59,025 nt of DNA from JBEAOO01 sp041164825 (lineage in GTDB: Bacteria; Pseudomonadota; Gammaproteobacteria; Burkholderiales; Burkholderiaceae_C), in NCBI GenBank assembly GCA_041164825.1, contig JBEAOO010000288.1:1-59025 (forward strand). The letters are read 5' to 3'. The first letter of the stretch is position 1. Each line of letters starts with the position of its first letter. The notes below the pieces were generated by a model, which was given only the letters and a program-made list of their open reading frames with translations, did no database searches and was not told where the DNA came from. The translations under genes and the position numbers were made by a program. Of the stretch, positions 32,108 through 40,698 are shown one piece after another.

Positions 32108-32866
32108 ATGCAGCGCATGAGCCTGCTGCGCCGCCTTCTTGCCCGAACCGTTGAGCTGACCTCTCGCCCCGCTTTTCGCCTCGGTATTTCCGACATGTCC
32201 GGCATCTTGCCCGGCATTGGCGCCTGGGGCTTGGTGACCGGCGTGGCCATGGTCAAGGGCGGCTTGACGGTGCCCTTGGCGCTGTTCATGAGCTTCACCG
32301 TGTTTGCCGGCAGCGCGCAACTCGCCACCCTGCCGCTCATCGTCAGTGGCGCGCCCATGTGGGTGGTCTGGGCCACGGCGCTGTGTGTGAACCTGCGCTT
32401 CGTGGTGTTCAGTGCCCAGTGGCGGCCGTTTTTTCTGCGCTTCACCTGGGCCCAACGCCTGTTCATGGGCTATTTCTGCGGCGACACCAACTTCGTCTTG
32501 TTCACCCGCCGTTTCAAAGAGGCGCGCGTTGGTGAAGGGCAAATCAGCTATTTCGCGGGGAGTTGTTTGTCGAATTGGGTGGTGTGGCAGGTGTCGTCCG
32601 TGCTTGGCATTTTTCTCGCCGATGGCGTGCCCACGCAATGGGGCCTGGGCTTCGCGGGGGTGCTGGCGCTGCTGGGCCTGTTGCTCACGCTGGTGTCTGA
32701 CCGCCGCACGGCCGTGGCCGCTGCGGTGGCCGCGGGTGCCGCCATCGCCGCGTTTGCGCTGCCGCTGAAGCTCAACATCCTGGTGGCCATCACGGCTGCC
32801 ATCTGCGCGGGGCTCAGCATGGACGCCCTGGCCGCCGCGCCGCAGCCCAAGGCGGGCGCACGATGA
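32108..32866 (+). CDS. azlC: AzlC-family branched-chain amino acid exporter, large subunit
   Basis: The 252-residue membrane protein has several hydrophobic helices and the AzlC pattern: ISDMSGILPGIGAWGLVTGVAM, then FVFAGSAQL-like FTVFAGSAQLATLPLI, and CVNLRFVVFSAQWRP. AzlC and AzlD form a two-part exporter of branched-chain amino acids or analogues. The next gene, azlD, overlaps by four bases (ATGA). ATG 32117 is an equally good start. Confidence 0.88.
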   Translation: MQRMSLLRRLLARTVELTSRPAFRLGISDMSGILPGIGAWGLVTGVAMVKGGLTVPLALFMSFTVFAGSAQLATLPLIVSGAPMWVVWATALCVNLRFVVFSAQWRPFFLRFTWAQRLFMGYFCGDTNFVLFTRRFKEARVGEGQISYFAGSCLSNWVVWQVSSVLGIFLADGVPTQWGLGFAGVLALLGLLLTLVSDRRTAVAAAVAAGAAIAAFALPLKLNILVAITAAICAGLSMDALAAAPQPKAGAR

Positions 32867-33192
32867 GCGCTTGGGAAGCGGTGTTCACCATGCTCGGGCT
32901 GACGGCCATTTCGGTGCTGACGCGCTCGTTTTTCTTCATCTCGCGCCGCGAGTTGCCGCTGCCCGCCTGGCTGCAGCGGGGCCTGCGATATGCCCCGCTG
33001 GCCGCCTTGGCCGCCGTGGTGGGCCCCGAGGTGTTCATGCAAAAAGGCCATTGGATGGCCACGTGGCAGGATGCGCGCCCCTGGGCGGCGGCGGCCGGGG
33101 CCGCGTATTTCTTTTGGCGGCGCAGCATCCTCGGCACCATCGTCTGCGGTATGGCCGTCTTGTTGCCCCTCAAATTGATCTTCGGTTGGTAA
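32863..33192 (+). CDS. azlD: AzlD-family transporter, small subunit
   Basis: This is a 109-residue hydrophobic protein with four predicted helices, typical of AzlD (SRRELPLPAWLQRGLRYAPLA and GPEVFM regions). It pairs with AzlC from the overlapping upstream gene. The start ATG lies within the azlC stop region, so translation is likely coupled. Confidence 0.86.
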   Translation: MSAWEAVFTMLGLTAISVLTRSFFFISRRELPLPAWLQRGLRYAPLAALAAVVGPEVFMQKGHWMATWQDARPWAAAAGAAYFFWRRSILGTIVCGMAVLLPLKLIFGW

Positions 33193-33273
33193 GTCACCGA
33201 ACAGGCAAAAGCGGCCGCTTCGTGTCCAATCAAGCGGAAACCGGTTGGTAACCCGTTCTGGCCGGGCCGTCCC

Positions 33274-33279
33274 TAGAAT
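33274..33279 (+). promoter_or_regulatory. -10 box upstream of pgk
   Basis: TAGAAT (33274-33279, 5/6 match) lies 22 bases before the pgk ATG. The same box in a similar setting lies upstream of fba (36196-36201). No strong -35 box was found for this copy. Confidence 0.4.
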
Positions 33280-33301
33280 CCTCCACCACTCTGTGAGCAT
33301 C

Positions 33302-34495
33302 ATGAACGTCATCCGTTTTGAAAATCTGGCGGCCCAAGGCCGCGTGGCCGGCCAGCGCGTGTTCATCCGCGCCGATTTGAACGTCCCGTTCGACGACGCC
33401 GGCCACATCTCTGAAGACACCCGCATCCGTGCCTCGGTGCCTTGCATCCAACTGGCACTCAAGGCCGGTGCCGCCGTCATGGTCACCAGCCACCTGGGCC
33501 GCCCCACCGAAGGCGAGTTCAAGCCCGAGGATTCGCTGGCCCCGGTGGCCAAGCGCCTGGGCGAGCTGCTCGGCCGCGAGGTGCCGCTGGTCTCCAACTG
33601 GGTCGACGGCGTCACCGTGGCCCCGGGCCAGGTGGTGATGCTCGAAAACTGCCGCGTCAACAAGGGCGAAAAGAAGAACGACGAGACCTTGTCGCGCAAG
33701 ATGGCCGCCCTGTGCGACATCTTCGTGCACGACGCTTTCGGCACCGCCCACCGCGCTGAGGCTTCGACCTACGGCATCGCCCAATACGCCAAGATCGCCT
33801 GCGCCGGCCCGCTGCTGGCCGCCGAGATCGATGCCATCAGCAAGGCGCTGGCCAACCCCAAGCGCCCGCTGCTGGCCATCGTCGCCGGCTCCAAGGTCAG
33901 CACCAAGCTGACCATCCTGCAGGCGCTGTCCAAGAACGTCGACGGCCTGATCGTCGGCGGCGGCATCGCCAACACCTTCTTGCTGGCTGCCGGCAAAAAG
34001 ATTGGCAAGAGTCTGGCCGAACCTGATCTGATCGACGACGCCAAGGCCGTGATCGCCTCGATGGCGGCGCGCGGCGCGGCCGTGCCCATCCCTGTGGATG
34101 TGGTCACCGCCAAGACCTTCAGCGCCGATGCCGTGGCCACCGTCAAGGATGCCGATGACGTGGACGACGACGATCTGATCCTCGACATCGGCCCCAAAAC
34201 GGCTGCCATCTTGGCCGCCCAGCTCAAGGCCGCTGGCACCATCGTCTGGAACGGCCCGGTGGGCGTGTTCGAGTTCGAGGCCTTCTCGCACGGCACCGAA
34301 ACCGTCGCCCGCGCCATTGCCGACAGCGACGCCTTCAGCATCGCCGGCGGGGGCGACACCCTGGCCGCCATCGCCAAGTACGGCATCGAGAAGCAAGTGA
34401 GCTACATCTCGACCGGCGGCGGCGCCTTCCTGGAAGTGCTGGAGGGCAAGACCTTGCCGGCCTTCGAGATCCTGCAACAACGTGCGGCCGGTTAA
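33302..34495 (+). CDS. pgk: Phosphoglycerate kinase
   Basis: The 397-residue protein has the PGK motifs RVFIRADLNVPFD (about 20-32), TSHLGRP (about 61-67) and the C-terminal nucleotide-binding region with GPVGVFEFEAF and SIAGGGDTLAAI. It makes ATP from 1,3-bisphosphoglycerate in glycolysis, or runs in reverse in gluconeogenesis. pyk and fba follow, forming a glycolysis gene cluster. Start ATG 33302 matches family N-termini. Confidence 0.98.
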   Translation: MNVIRFENLAAQGRVAGQRVFIRADLNVPFDDAGHISEDTRIRASVPCIQLALKAGAAVMVTSHLGRPTEGEFKPEDSLAPVAKRLGELLGREVPLVSNWVDGVTVAPGQVVMLENCRVNKGEKKNDETLSRKMAALCDIFVHDAFGTAHRAEASTYGIAQYAKIACAGPLLAAEIDAISKALANPKRPLLAIVAGSKVSTKLTILQALSKNVDGLIVGGGIANTFLLAAGKKIGKSLAEPDLIDDAKAVIASMAARGAAVPIPVDVVTAKTFSADAVATVKDADDVDDDDLILDIGPKTAAILAAQLKAAGTIVWNGPVGVFEFEAFSHGTETVARAIADSDAFSIAGGGDTLAAIAKYGIEKQVSYISTGGGAFLEVLEGKTLPAFEILQQRAAG

Positions 34496-34649
34496 ACCGC
34501 CTGCCCCACGCAAGGGGCGCGCTGCCAAAGCGGCGCACCCCGTGAGCGCGCTCGCGCCGGCCTTGCTGCCGGCCGAGCGTGCGTCCCTGGCGCAGGTCGC
34601 TTCGGCCTCCGTTGAACCCAAGAACAATCCCCAGCCTCTGGAGACGAAC

Positions 34650-36080
34650 ATGACCCGCGCCACCAAAATTGTTGCCACCCTCGGACCCGCGTCCAACTCG
34701 CCCGAGATTCTCGAAACCATGATCCGCGCCGGCGTGGATGTGGTGCGCCTGAACTTCTCGCACGGCAAAGCCCAGGACCACATCGACCGCGCCACCATGG
34801 TGCGCGAGGCCGCGGCCCGCGCCGGCAAAGAAGTGGCCATCATGGCCGACCTGCAAGGCCCGAAGATCCGCGTCGGCAAGTTCGAAGGCGGCAAGACCGA
34901 GCTGATCCCCGGCCAGAAGTTTGTGCTCGACGGCGCCACCACCGAACTCGGCACCAACGAGCGCGTCGGCCTCGACTACAAAGACCTGCCGCGCGATGTG
35001 AAACCCGGCGACACCCTGCTGCTCAACGATGGTTTGCTCAAGCTCACCGTTGACCTGGTGCAGGGCGAGCAGGTGCACACCACCGTCGTCATCGGCGGCG
35101 AACTCTCGAACAACAAGGGCATCAACAAGGCCGGCGGTGGCCTGACCGCCCCGGCGCTGACCGCCAAGGACATGGAAGACATCAAGACCGCGATGTCCTT
35201 CCAGTGCGAGTACCTGGCCGTGAGCTTCCCGAAAAACGCCACCGACATGGAAATGGCGCGCCAACTGGCCAATGTGGCCGGTGAGCCCTGGCGCCACAAG
35301 CCGGCCATGATTGCCAAGATCGAGCGCAGCGAAGCCATTCCCGTGCTCGATCAGATCCTGCGCGCCTCTGACGGCATCATGGTCGCGCGTGGTGACTTGG
35401 CCGTGGAGGTGGGCAACGCCTCGGTGCCCGCGCTGCAAAAACGCATGATCCGCATGGCACGCGAGATGGACAAGGTGGTGATCACCGCCACGCAGATGAT
35501 GGAGTCGATGATCGTCAACCCGGTGCCCACCCGCGCCGAAGTGAGCGACGTGGCCAACGCCGTGCTCGACGGCACCGACGCCGTGATGCTCTCGGCCGAA
35601 ACCGCGGCCGGCAAGTACCCGGTGGAAACCATTCAGCAAATGGCCGCCATCGCCTTGGAAGCTGAAGCGGCCGACGACGTGACGCTGGAAACCGACTTCA
35701 CCAACAAGAAGTTCGGCCGCATCGACCAATCGATCGCCATGGGCGCGCTGTTCACCGCCCACCACCTGGGCTGCAAGGCGATCTTGGCGCTGACCGAATC
35801 GGGCTCCACCGCGCTGTGGATGAGCCGTCACAACGTCAAAGTGCCGATCTACGCACTCACGTCCAAGAAGCAAAGCCAGCGCACGATGACGCTGTACCGC
35901 AATGTGCGCCCGCTGCTGATGCCTCAGTACAACGACCGCGACGTGGCCCTGGCCAAGGCCGAGGCCCTGCTGGTGGAGCGCGGCGTGCTGCGCCCGGGTG
36001 ACACCTATGCCATCACCTGCGGTGAGCCCATGGGCTACCCCGGCGGCACCAACATGCTGAAGGTCTGCCGCGTCGCCTGA
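34650..36080 (+). CDS. pyk: Pyruvate kinase
   Basis: The 476-residue protein begins MTRATKIVATLGPASNSPE and contains the active-site block MIAKIERSEA followed by DGIMVARGDLAVE, plus the MMESMI loop. It converts phosphoenolpyruvate and ADP to pyruvate and ATP. The ATG at 34650 follows a GGAG ribosome binding site; the open frame continues upstream into pgk, but those residues are not pyruvate-kinase-like. A terminator follows. Confidence 0.98.
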   Translation: MTRATKIVATLGPASNSPEILETMIRAGVDVVRLNFSHGKAQDHIDRATMVREAAARAGKEVAIMADLQGPKIRVGKFEGGKTELIPGQKFVLDGATTELGTNERVGLDYKDLPRDVKPGDTLLLNDGLLKLTVDLVQGEQVHTTVVIGGELSNNKGINKAGGGLTAPALTAKDMEDIKTAMSFQCEYLAVSFPKNATDMEMARQLANVAGEPWRHKPAMIAKIERSEAIPVLDQILRASDGIMVARGDLAVEVGNASVPALQKRMIRMAREMDKVVITATQMMESMIVNPVPTRAEVSDVANAVLDGTDAVMLSAETAAGKYPVETIQQMAAIALEAEAADDVTLETDFTNKKFGRIDQSIAMGALFTAHHLGCKAILALTESGSTALWMSRHNVKVPIYALTSKKQSQRTMTLYRNVRPLLMPQYNDRDVALAKAEALLVERGVLRPGDTYAITCGEPMGYPGGTNMLKVCRVA

Positions 36081-36099
36081 TCGCGCTGTACCCCCATCG

Positions 36100-36136
36100 A
36101 AACCCCCTGTCGCCGCGTGCTGCAGGGGGTTTTTTT
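36100..36136 (+). terminator. Terminator after pyk
   Basis: AAACCCCCTG (36100-36109) pairs with CAGGGGGTTT (36123-36132), followed by an uninterrupted T run to 36136. It separates pyk from fba, which has its own -10 box. Confidence 0.92.
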
Positions 36137-36172
36137 CGTCCTGCCATCTGGGGTCTCCCCCCGATATCCGTG

Positions 36173-36201
36173 TTCGCCGTCACGGTGAGCCCCGCTAGAA
36201 T
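36173..36201 (+). promoter_or_regulatory. Promoter of fba
   Basis: TAGAAT (36196-36201) is a strong -10 box, with a weak TTCGCC at -35 (36173-36178) 17 bases upstream. Transcription would start near 36208, about 60 bases before the fba ATG. Confidence 0.5.
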
Positions 36202-36267
36202 CTGCCGATTACGACGCGGTTACATCGCCAGCGTTTGTGCCAGTTTTTCAACTCTCAGGAGACCTTC

Positions 36268-37332
36268 ATGGCTCTCGTTTCCATGCGCCAACTGCTGGAC
36301 CATGCCGCCGAACACGGCTATGGCATTCCGGCCTTCAACGTCAACAACCTGGAGCAGGTGCAAGCCGTGATGATGGCGGCCGATGAGGTCGGCGCCCCGG
36401 TCATCCTGCAAGCCAGCGCGGGCGCCCGCAAGTACGCCGGTGAAGCCTTCATCAAGCACCTGATCCAAGCCGCAGCCGAGGCCTACCCGCACATCCCCAT
36501 GGTGATGCACCAGGACCACGGCCAAAGCCCGGCGATCTGCCAAGCTGCCATCGACCTGGGCTTTGGCTCGGTGATGATGGACGGCTCGTTGCGCGAAGAC
36601 GGCAAAACCCCCTCGTCCTTTGAGTACAACGTCGAAGTCACCCGCAAGGTGGTGGACTTGGCCCACAAGGTTGGCGTCACCGTCGAAGGCGAGCTCGGTT
36701 GCCTGGGCAACCTGGAAACCGGTGAAGCCGGTGAAGAAGACGGCATCGGTGCCGTGGGCAAACTCGACCACAGCCAGATGTTGACCGACCCGGAAGAAGC
36801 CGCCACGTTCGTGAAGGCCACGCAACTTGACGCCTTGGCCATCGCCATTGGCACCAGTCACGGCGCCTACAAGTTCACCCGCAAGCCCACGGGCGACATC
36901 CTGGCCATCAGTCGCGTCAAAGAGATCCACGCCCGCCTGCCCAACACCCACCTGGTGATGCACGGCTCCTCGTCGGTGCCGCAAGAGCTGCTGGCCATCA
37001 TCAACCAGTACGGCGGTGCGATGAAAACCACCTACGGCGTGCCGGTCGAAGAGATCCAAGAGGCCATCAAGCACGGCGTGCGCAAGATCAACGTCGACAC
37101 CGACATCCGCTTGGCGATGACCGGCGCGGTGCGCAAGTTCTTGTTCGAGAACCCCGACAAGTTCGATGCCCGCGAGTGGCTCAAGCCCGCCCGCGAGGCG
37201 GCCAAGGCGGTGTGCAAGCAGCGTTACATGGAGTTCGGCTGCGAGGGCCAAGCCCGCGGCATCAAGCCCCTGCCATTGATCAGCATTGCTGCCCAATACG
37301 CCAGCGGTGAGTTGGCGCAACGCGTGGTCTGA
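36268..37332 (+). CDS. fba: Class II fructose-bisphosphate aldolase
   Basis: The 354-residue protein starts MALVSMRQLLDHAAEHGYGIPAFNVNN. Zinc-site and active-site segments typical of class II aldolases are visible: MVMHQDHG (about 88-95), VEGELGCLG, and LVMHGSSSVP with NVDTDIRLA further on. It splits fructose 1,6-bisphosphate into two triose phosphates. The length and pattern fit the Calvin-cycle-type subgroup common in Betaproteobacteria. The ribosome binding site is AGGAG at 36257-36261. Confidence 0.97.
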   Translation: MALVSMRQLLDHAAEHGYGIPAFNVNNLEQVQAVMMAADEVGAPVILQASAGARKYAGEAFIKHLIQAAAEAYPHIPMVMHQDHGQSPAICQAAIDLGFGSVMMDGSLREDGKTPSSFEYNVEVTRKVVDLAHKVGVTVEGELGCLGNLETGEAGEEDGIGAVGKLDHSQMLTDPEEAATFVKATQLDALAIAIGTSHGAYKFTRKPTGDILAISRVKEIHARLPNTHLVMHGSSSVPQELLAIINQYGGAMKTTYGVPVEEIQEAIKHGVRKINVDTDIRLAMTGAVRKFLFENPDKFDAREWLKPAREAAKAVCKQRYMEFGCEGQARGIKPLPLISIAAQYASGELAQRVV

Positions 37333-37378
37333 TCTGCCACACCACAGGGCGTTTCGCACGCCCCTGCGATCTGCTGAG

Positions 37379-37402
37379 GCCCACCTTTGGTGGGCTTCGT
37401 TG
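37379..37402 (+). terminator. Terminator after fba
   Basis: GCCCACC (37379-37385) and GGTGGGC (37389-37395) form a perfect 7-bp stem with a TTT loop, followed by TTCGTTGT. It lies between fba and purC. Confidence 0.7.
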
Positions 37403-37444
37403 TATCCGCCTTCCGGGTGAGGCACGATGGGTGGGCGCACCTTT

Positions 37445-37450
37445 TACAAT
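37445..37450 (+). promoter_or_regulatory. -10 box of purC
   Basis: TACAAT (5/6 match) ends six bases before the GTG start of purC at 37457, so transcription would start on or next to the start codon. No good -35 box is visible at 16-18 bases. Confidence 0.5.
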
Positions 37451-37456
37451 CCCCCG

Positions 37457-38365
37457 GTGACTTCCAAACTCCTCAACAGTTCCATCACCTCGCTGCCGTT
37501 GCTCGCTCGCGGCAAGGTGCGCGACAACTACGCGGTCGGCGAGGACCGCATCCTGATGATTGCCAGCGATCGGCTCAGTGCCTTCGACGTGATCATGGGC
37601 GAACCCATTCCGGGCAAGGGCGCGCTGCTCACGCGCATGGCCTTGTTCTGGTTTGCGCAGTTGGGCCACATCGTGCCCAACCACCTCACCGGTGACGATC
37701 CCGAATCGGTCGTGACCGAGGCTGAGCGCGCGCAAGTGACGGGCCGCTCCATGCTGGTCAAGCGCTTGAAGCCCCTGCCCGTCGAAGCCGTGGTGCGCGG
37801 GTACCTGGCCGGCAGCGGCTGGAAGGAATACCAAGACAACGGCCAGGTTTGCGGCGTGCCGCTGCCTGCCGGCCTGAAAAACGCCAGCAAGCTGCCCCAG
37901 CCCATCTTCACCCCGGCCACCAAGGCCGAAATGGGCGACCACGACGAAAACATCGCCTTCGATCGCATGGTCGAGATCATCGGCCGCCCGTTGGCCGAGC
38001 AGGTGCGCGAGGTGTCGATCTGCCTCTACCAAACCGCGGCCGACATCGCGCTGGCCAAGGGCATCATCATCGCCGACACCAAGTTCGAGTTCGGCCTCGA
38101 TGAGCACGGCACCCTGACGCTGATGGACGAGGTGCTCACGCCCGACTCCTCGCGCTTCTGGCCGGTCGAGGGCTACGAGGCTGCGTTCTCTGCTGGCCAC
38201 AACCCGCCCAGCTACGACAAGCAGTTCGTGCGCGACTGGCTGGAGCAAGCCACGGTGGACGGCGCGCTGTGGAACAAGACGGCCCCGGCGCCAGCCTTGC
38301 CCGCGGCAGTGACCGACGCCACCGCGGCGAAGTACCTCGAAGCGCTGGAGCGCTTGGGCGCATGA
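37457..38365 (+). CDS. purC: Phosphoribosylaminoimidazole-succinocarboxamide synthase
   Basis: The 302-residue protein has the SAICAR synthetase motifs LLARGKVRDNYAVGED (about 14-29), SDRLSAFDVIMGEPIPGKG, and DTKFEFG near 212. It joins aspartate to CAIR in purine synthesis. The GTG at 37457 is chosen: the protein family starts near here, and a -10 box sits just before it. An in-frame ATG at 37427 lies upstream of that box. purE and purK lie 2.3 kb downstream. Confidence 0.96.
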   Translation: MTSKLLNSSITSLPLLARGKVRDNYAVGEDRILMIASDRLSAFDVIMGEPIPGKGALLTRMALFWFAQLGHIVPNHLTGDDPESVVTEAERAQVTGRSMLVKRLKPLPVEAVVRGYLAGSGWKEYQDNGQVCGVPLPAGLKNASKLPQPIFTPATKAEMGDHDENIAFDRMVEIIGRPLAEQVREVSICLYQTAADIALAKGIIIADTKFEFGLDEHGTLTLMDEVLTPDSSRFWPVEGYEAAFSAGHNPPSYDKQFVRDWLEQATVDGALWNKTAPAPALPAAVTDATAAKYLEALERLGA

Positions 38366-38435
38366 GGGCGCGCGCGCTGTCTTCGGCAATGGCTCAGCCT
38401 GGGTGCGGCCTGCATCCGGCGGCGGAGTTTTTCGC

Positions 38436-39560
38436 ATGACGACGGCTCGCGTTCCTGCCTCCAGGTTGCTGACGCGCCTTGAAGCAGCCATGGCCGCCAC
38501 GCGCCAGCCAGTGGCGCTGGCGTGTTTGCGCGCTGAGCGCGCGGGACACATGGCGCGCCAAGGCCATATTGATTCGGCGCGCGAAGAAATCCAAGCGGTG
38601 CATGCACTGTTCGATCGCCAGCCGCATGTCGAGGTCAGCGCGTGGCTGTCGTTGGCCGAGGGTTTTTTGGCCTACTTCACCAACCTCAGCGACACGGCGC
38701 GCGACAAATTTCAGCGCGCGCATGCCCTGAGTCGCGCCAGCGGGCTGGCGCACCTGCAGGCGCTGAGTGCGGCGTGGTTGGCTCACATGGCCTACACCCG
38801 CTTTGACTTGGCCGCCATGGGCGCCCATCTGGCCGAGGCCCTGAGCACGGCCATTCCTGGGCAAAACAACGCTCGGGCGCGCGCTTGCTTGGTGGCGGGC
38901 ACGGCCTACCACTATGCCGAGCGGCTCGATCTGGCCCAGATTTGGTACGCGAAGGCGCGGGTGGCCGCGGGGCAAGATGGCGACGAGGCCACGCTCAGCG
39001 CCTTGGCGCACAACATGGCTTGGCACCGCGGCAACCATGCGATGCAGGCGGCGGTGTTTGGTGGCGATGTGGGCGATCAAGCCCGGCACGCTCAGGCCGG
39101 TGCCGAAGCGTCGGGCAACTTTGACCAATGGATGGGCACCTCCTCGCTCGACGCGCTCGTGCCCATGCTGTGCGCGGTGGTCGCCTCTGCCCAGGGGCGC
39201 CATGCCGATGCCTTGGCGCTCTACGAGAAGCACCTCGACGACGCGCAGCGCCAAGGCTTGGGGCGCATGCGCGGCAATTTTCTGATCGACATGGCCTGGT
39301 GCCACTGGCACGTGGGCCAGGCCGACGTGGCCGAGCGTTTGGCCGAAGAGGGCATGGCGGCGCTGGACATCGGCATGCACGTGGACGACCGCGCAGTGGC
39401 GCATGGCCGGCTCGCGCAATTGCGCGGGTTGATGGGGCAGGCCGATGTGGCCGCAGACCATGCGCAGCAGGCCCGCACCGATTGGGTCTTGCACCAAGCG
39501 CTGCAGCGCCAGGTGATGGAGGCGCTTGATCGCGCCTTGCCGCCCGGCGGCCGCGAGTAG
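38436..39560 (+). CDS. TPR-repeat protein of unknown function
   Basis: This is a 374-residue protein built almost entirely of paired helices of the tetratricopeptide type (for example WYAKARVAAGQDGDEATLSAL and ADALALYEKHLDDAQRQGLG), with no signal peptide or membrane segment. Such repeats bind other proteins. I do not recognise a named family. The ATG at 38436 has a GGCGGAG ribosome binding site 9 bases upstream. It lies between purC and the convergent cnoX gene. Confidence 0.75.
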   Translation: MTTARVPASRLLTRLEAAMAATRQPVALACLRAERAGHMARQGHIDSAREEIQAVHALFDRQPHVEVSAWLSLAEGFLAYFTNLSDTARDKFQRAHALSRASGLAHLQALSAAWLAHMAYTRFDLAAMGAHLAEALSTAIPGQNNARARACLVAGTAYHYAERLDLAQIWYAKARVAAGQDGDEATLSALAHNMAWHRGNHAMQAAVFGGDVGDQARHAQAGAEASGNFDQWMGTSSLDALVPMLCAVVASAQGRHADALALYEKHLDDAQRQGLGRMRGNFLIDMAWCHWHVGQADVAERLAEEGMAALDIGMHVDDRAVAHGRLAQLRGLMGQADVAADHAQQARTDWVLHQALQRQVMEALDRALPPGGRE

Positions 39561-39573
39561 CGCGCAGGCTCCT

Positions 39574-39597
39574 GGGCCGCGCACTTTGCTGCGGCCC
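39574..39597. terminator. Hairpin between convergent genes
   Basis: GGGCCGC (39574-39580) and GCGGCCC (39591-39597) form a perfect 7-bp stem with a 10-base loop, between the ends of the TPR gene and cnoX. No T run follows, so it is only a weak terminator candidate. Confidence 0.35.
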
Positions 39598-39650
39598 GTC
39601 TGCGCAGTGCGTGGACTCTTGACGCGCGAGAGTGCCGCCTGACCCTCAGT

Positions 39651-40595
39651 TCAGTTCAGTGCCATGCTGAGCTTGCGCCGGTACTGATCCACCACCGGGT
39701 TGGCAGGCGCGGTGTCCACCTTGCCGGCGATTTCGAGCGTGCTTTTCGGTGAGGCCGATTCGGCTTTGGCCGGCGCCGGTTTGCTCATCAGCTCCATGAT
39801 GGCCACGCAGGTCTTGCGTGGCAGTTCATCGCGCCACTTCTTGTCGCGCATGATGATTTCGAGCAGCTCGTCCATCGCCTCGGTGTGGCGCTCCACCGCA
39901 AACAGGCATTGCGCCAGCTCGAAACGGGCGTCGAAGTCGCGGCGGTTGGCGGCGATGGCGGCGGCCAAGTCAGCCGGGCGCCGGGCTTGTTGCACCGCTT
40001 CGCAGGCCGCAATCCAGTGCCCCAGCGCGTTCAAGCGCGCATGTGGAATCACCTGGTGGGCCACTGGCTCGTAGGCGACGCGGGCCTCGGCCACGCGGCC
40101 CAGCTTCATCAGCGCCAGCAGGTAATCGGCGCGCGCTGCGTCGTTGGCCGGGTTGATGGCCACGGCCTCTTGCAGCTTCTCCAGCGCGCCCTCGGGGTCG
40201 CCTTCGGCCAGCAGTTCTTCCGCTTCAGCCACGTCATCGGCCGCCGTCAACTCGTCGGTGCTGGGCACGTGTTTGTCGAGAAACTCGCGGATCTCGGCCT
40301 CGGGCAGGGCGCCCACAAAACCGTCAACCGGCTGGCCTTCCTTGAACATCACACAAAACGGAATGCTGCGCACGCCAAACATCTGCGAGAGCTGGCCGGC
40401 AATTTGCTGCTGCTCATCGGCGTTGAGCTTGGCCAGCTTGAAGCGGCCAGCGTAGGCCACCTCCAGCTTTTCGAGCGTGGGTCCCAGGGTTTTGCACGGG
40501 CCGCACCACGGGGCCCAGATGTCGAGCAGCACGGGTTGCTGCAGCGAGGCGTGGATCAGCTCGGACTCGAAGTTCTGTGTGGTGATGTCGATCAT
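39651..40595 (-). CDS. cnoX: Thioredoxin-TPR chaperone CnoX (YbbN)
   Basis: The 314-residue protein has an N-terminal thioredoxin domain (about 1-108) with the active site WAPWCGPCK, followed by TPR-like helices (about 120-280), the CnoX/YbbN plan. CnoX protects proteins from oxidative damage and passes them to GroEL and DnaK. The E. coli protein lacks the full CxxC pair, while this one keeps it, so it could also reduce disulfides. The ATG at 40595 has a GGAG ribosome binding site; an upstream ATG at 40616 is in frame. Confidence 0.92.
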   Translation of the reverse strand: MIDITTQNFESELIHASLQQPVLLDIWAPWCGPCKTLGPTLEKLEVAYAGRFKLAKLNADEQQQIAGQLSQMFGVRSIPFCVMFKEGQPVDGFVGALPEAEIREFLDKHVPSTDELTAADDVAEAEELLAEGDPEGALEKLQEAVAINPANDAARADYLLALMKLGRVAEARVAYEPVAHQVIPHARLNALGHWIAACEAVQQARRPADLAAAIAANRRDFDARFELAQCLFAVERHTEAMDELLEIIMRDKKWRDELPRKTCVAIMELMSKPAPAKAESASPKSTLEIAGKVDTAPANPVVDQYRRKLSMALN

Positions 40596-40661
40596 GGGAA
40601 GGGCTCCGGGCAGCAAGCGTGCCCCTGGTCAGCAGTGAGTCAGAGATGCGGGCGCGCCGCC

Positions 40662-40667
40662 TACAAT
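40662..40667 (+). promoter_or_regulatory. -10 box of purEK
   Basis: TACAAT (40662-40667) would start transcription near 40674, 25 bases before the TTG start of purE. It lies in the divergent spacer with cnoX. No strong -35 box is seen. Confidence 0.45.
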
Positions 40668-40698
40668 TCAAGCTTTCACCCAGCCTTTGGAGCGAGCC

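Noticed and set aside
34482..34649. Possible N-terminal extension of pyruvate kinase reaching back into pgk
   Set aside because: The extra 56 residues are Ala/Pro-rich and absent from the family, and ATG 34650 has its own GGAG ribosome binding site.
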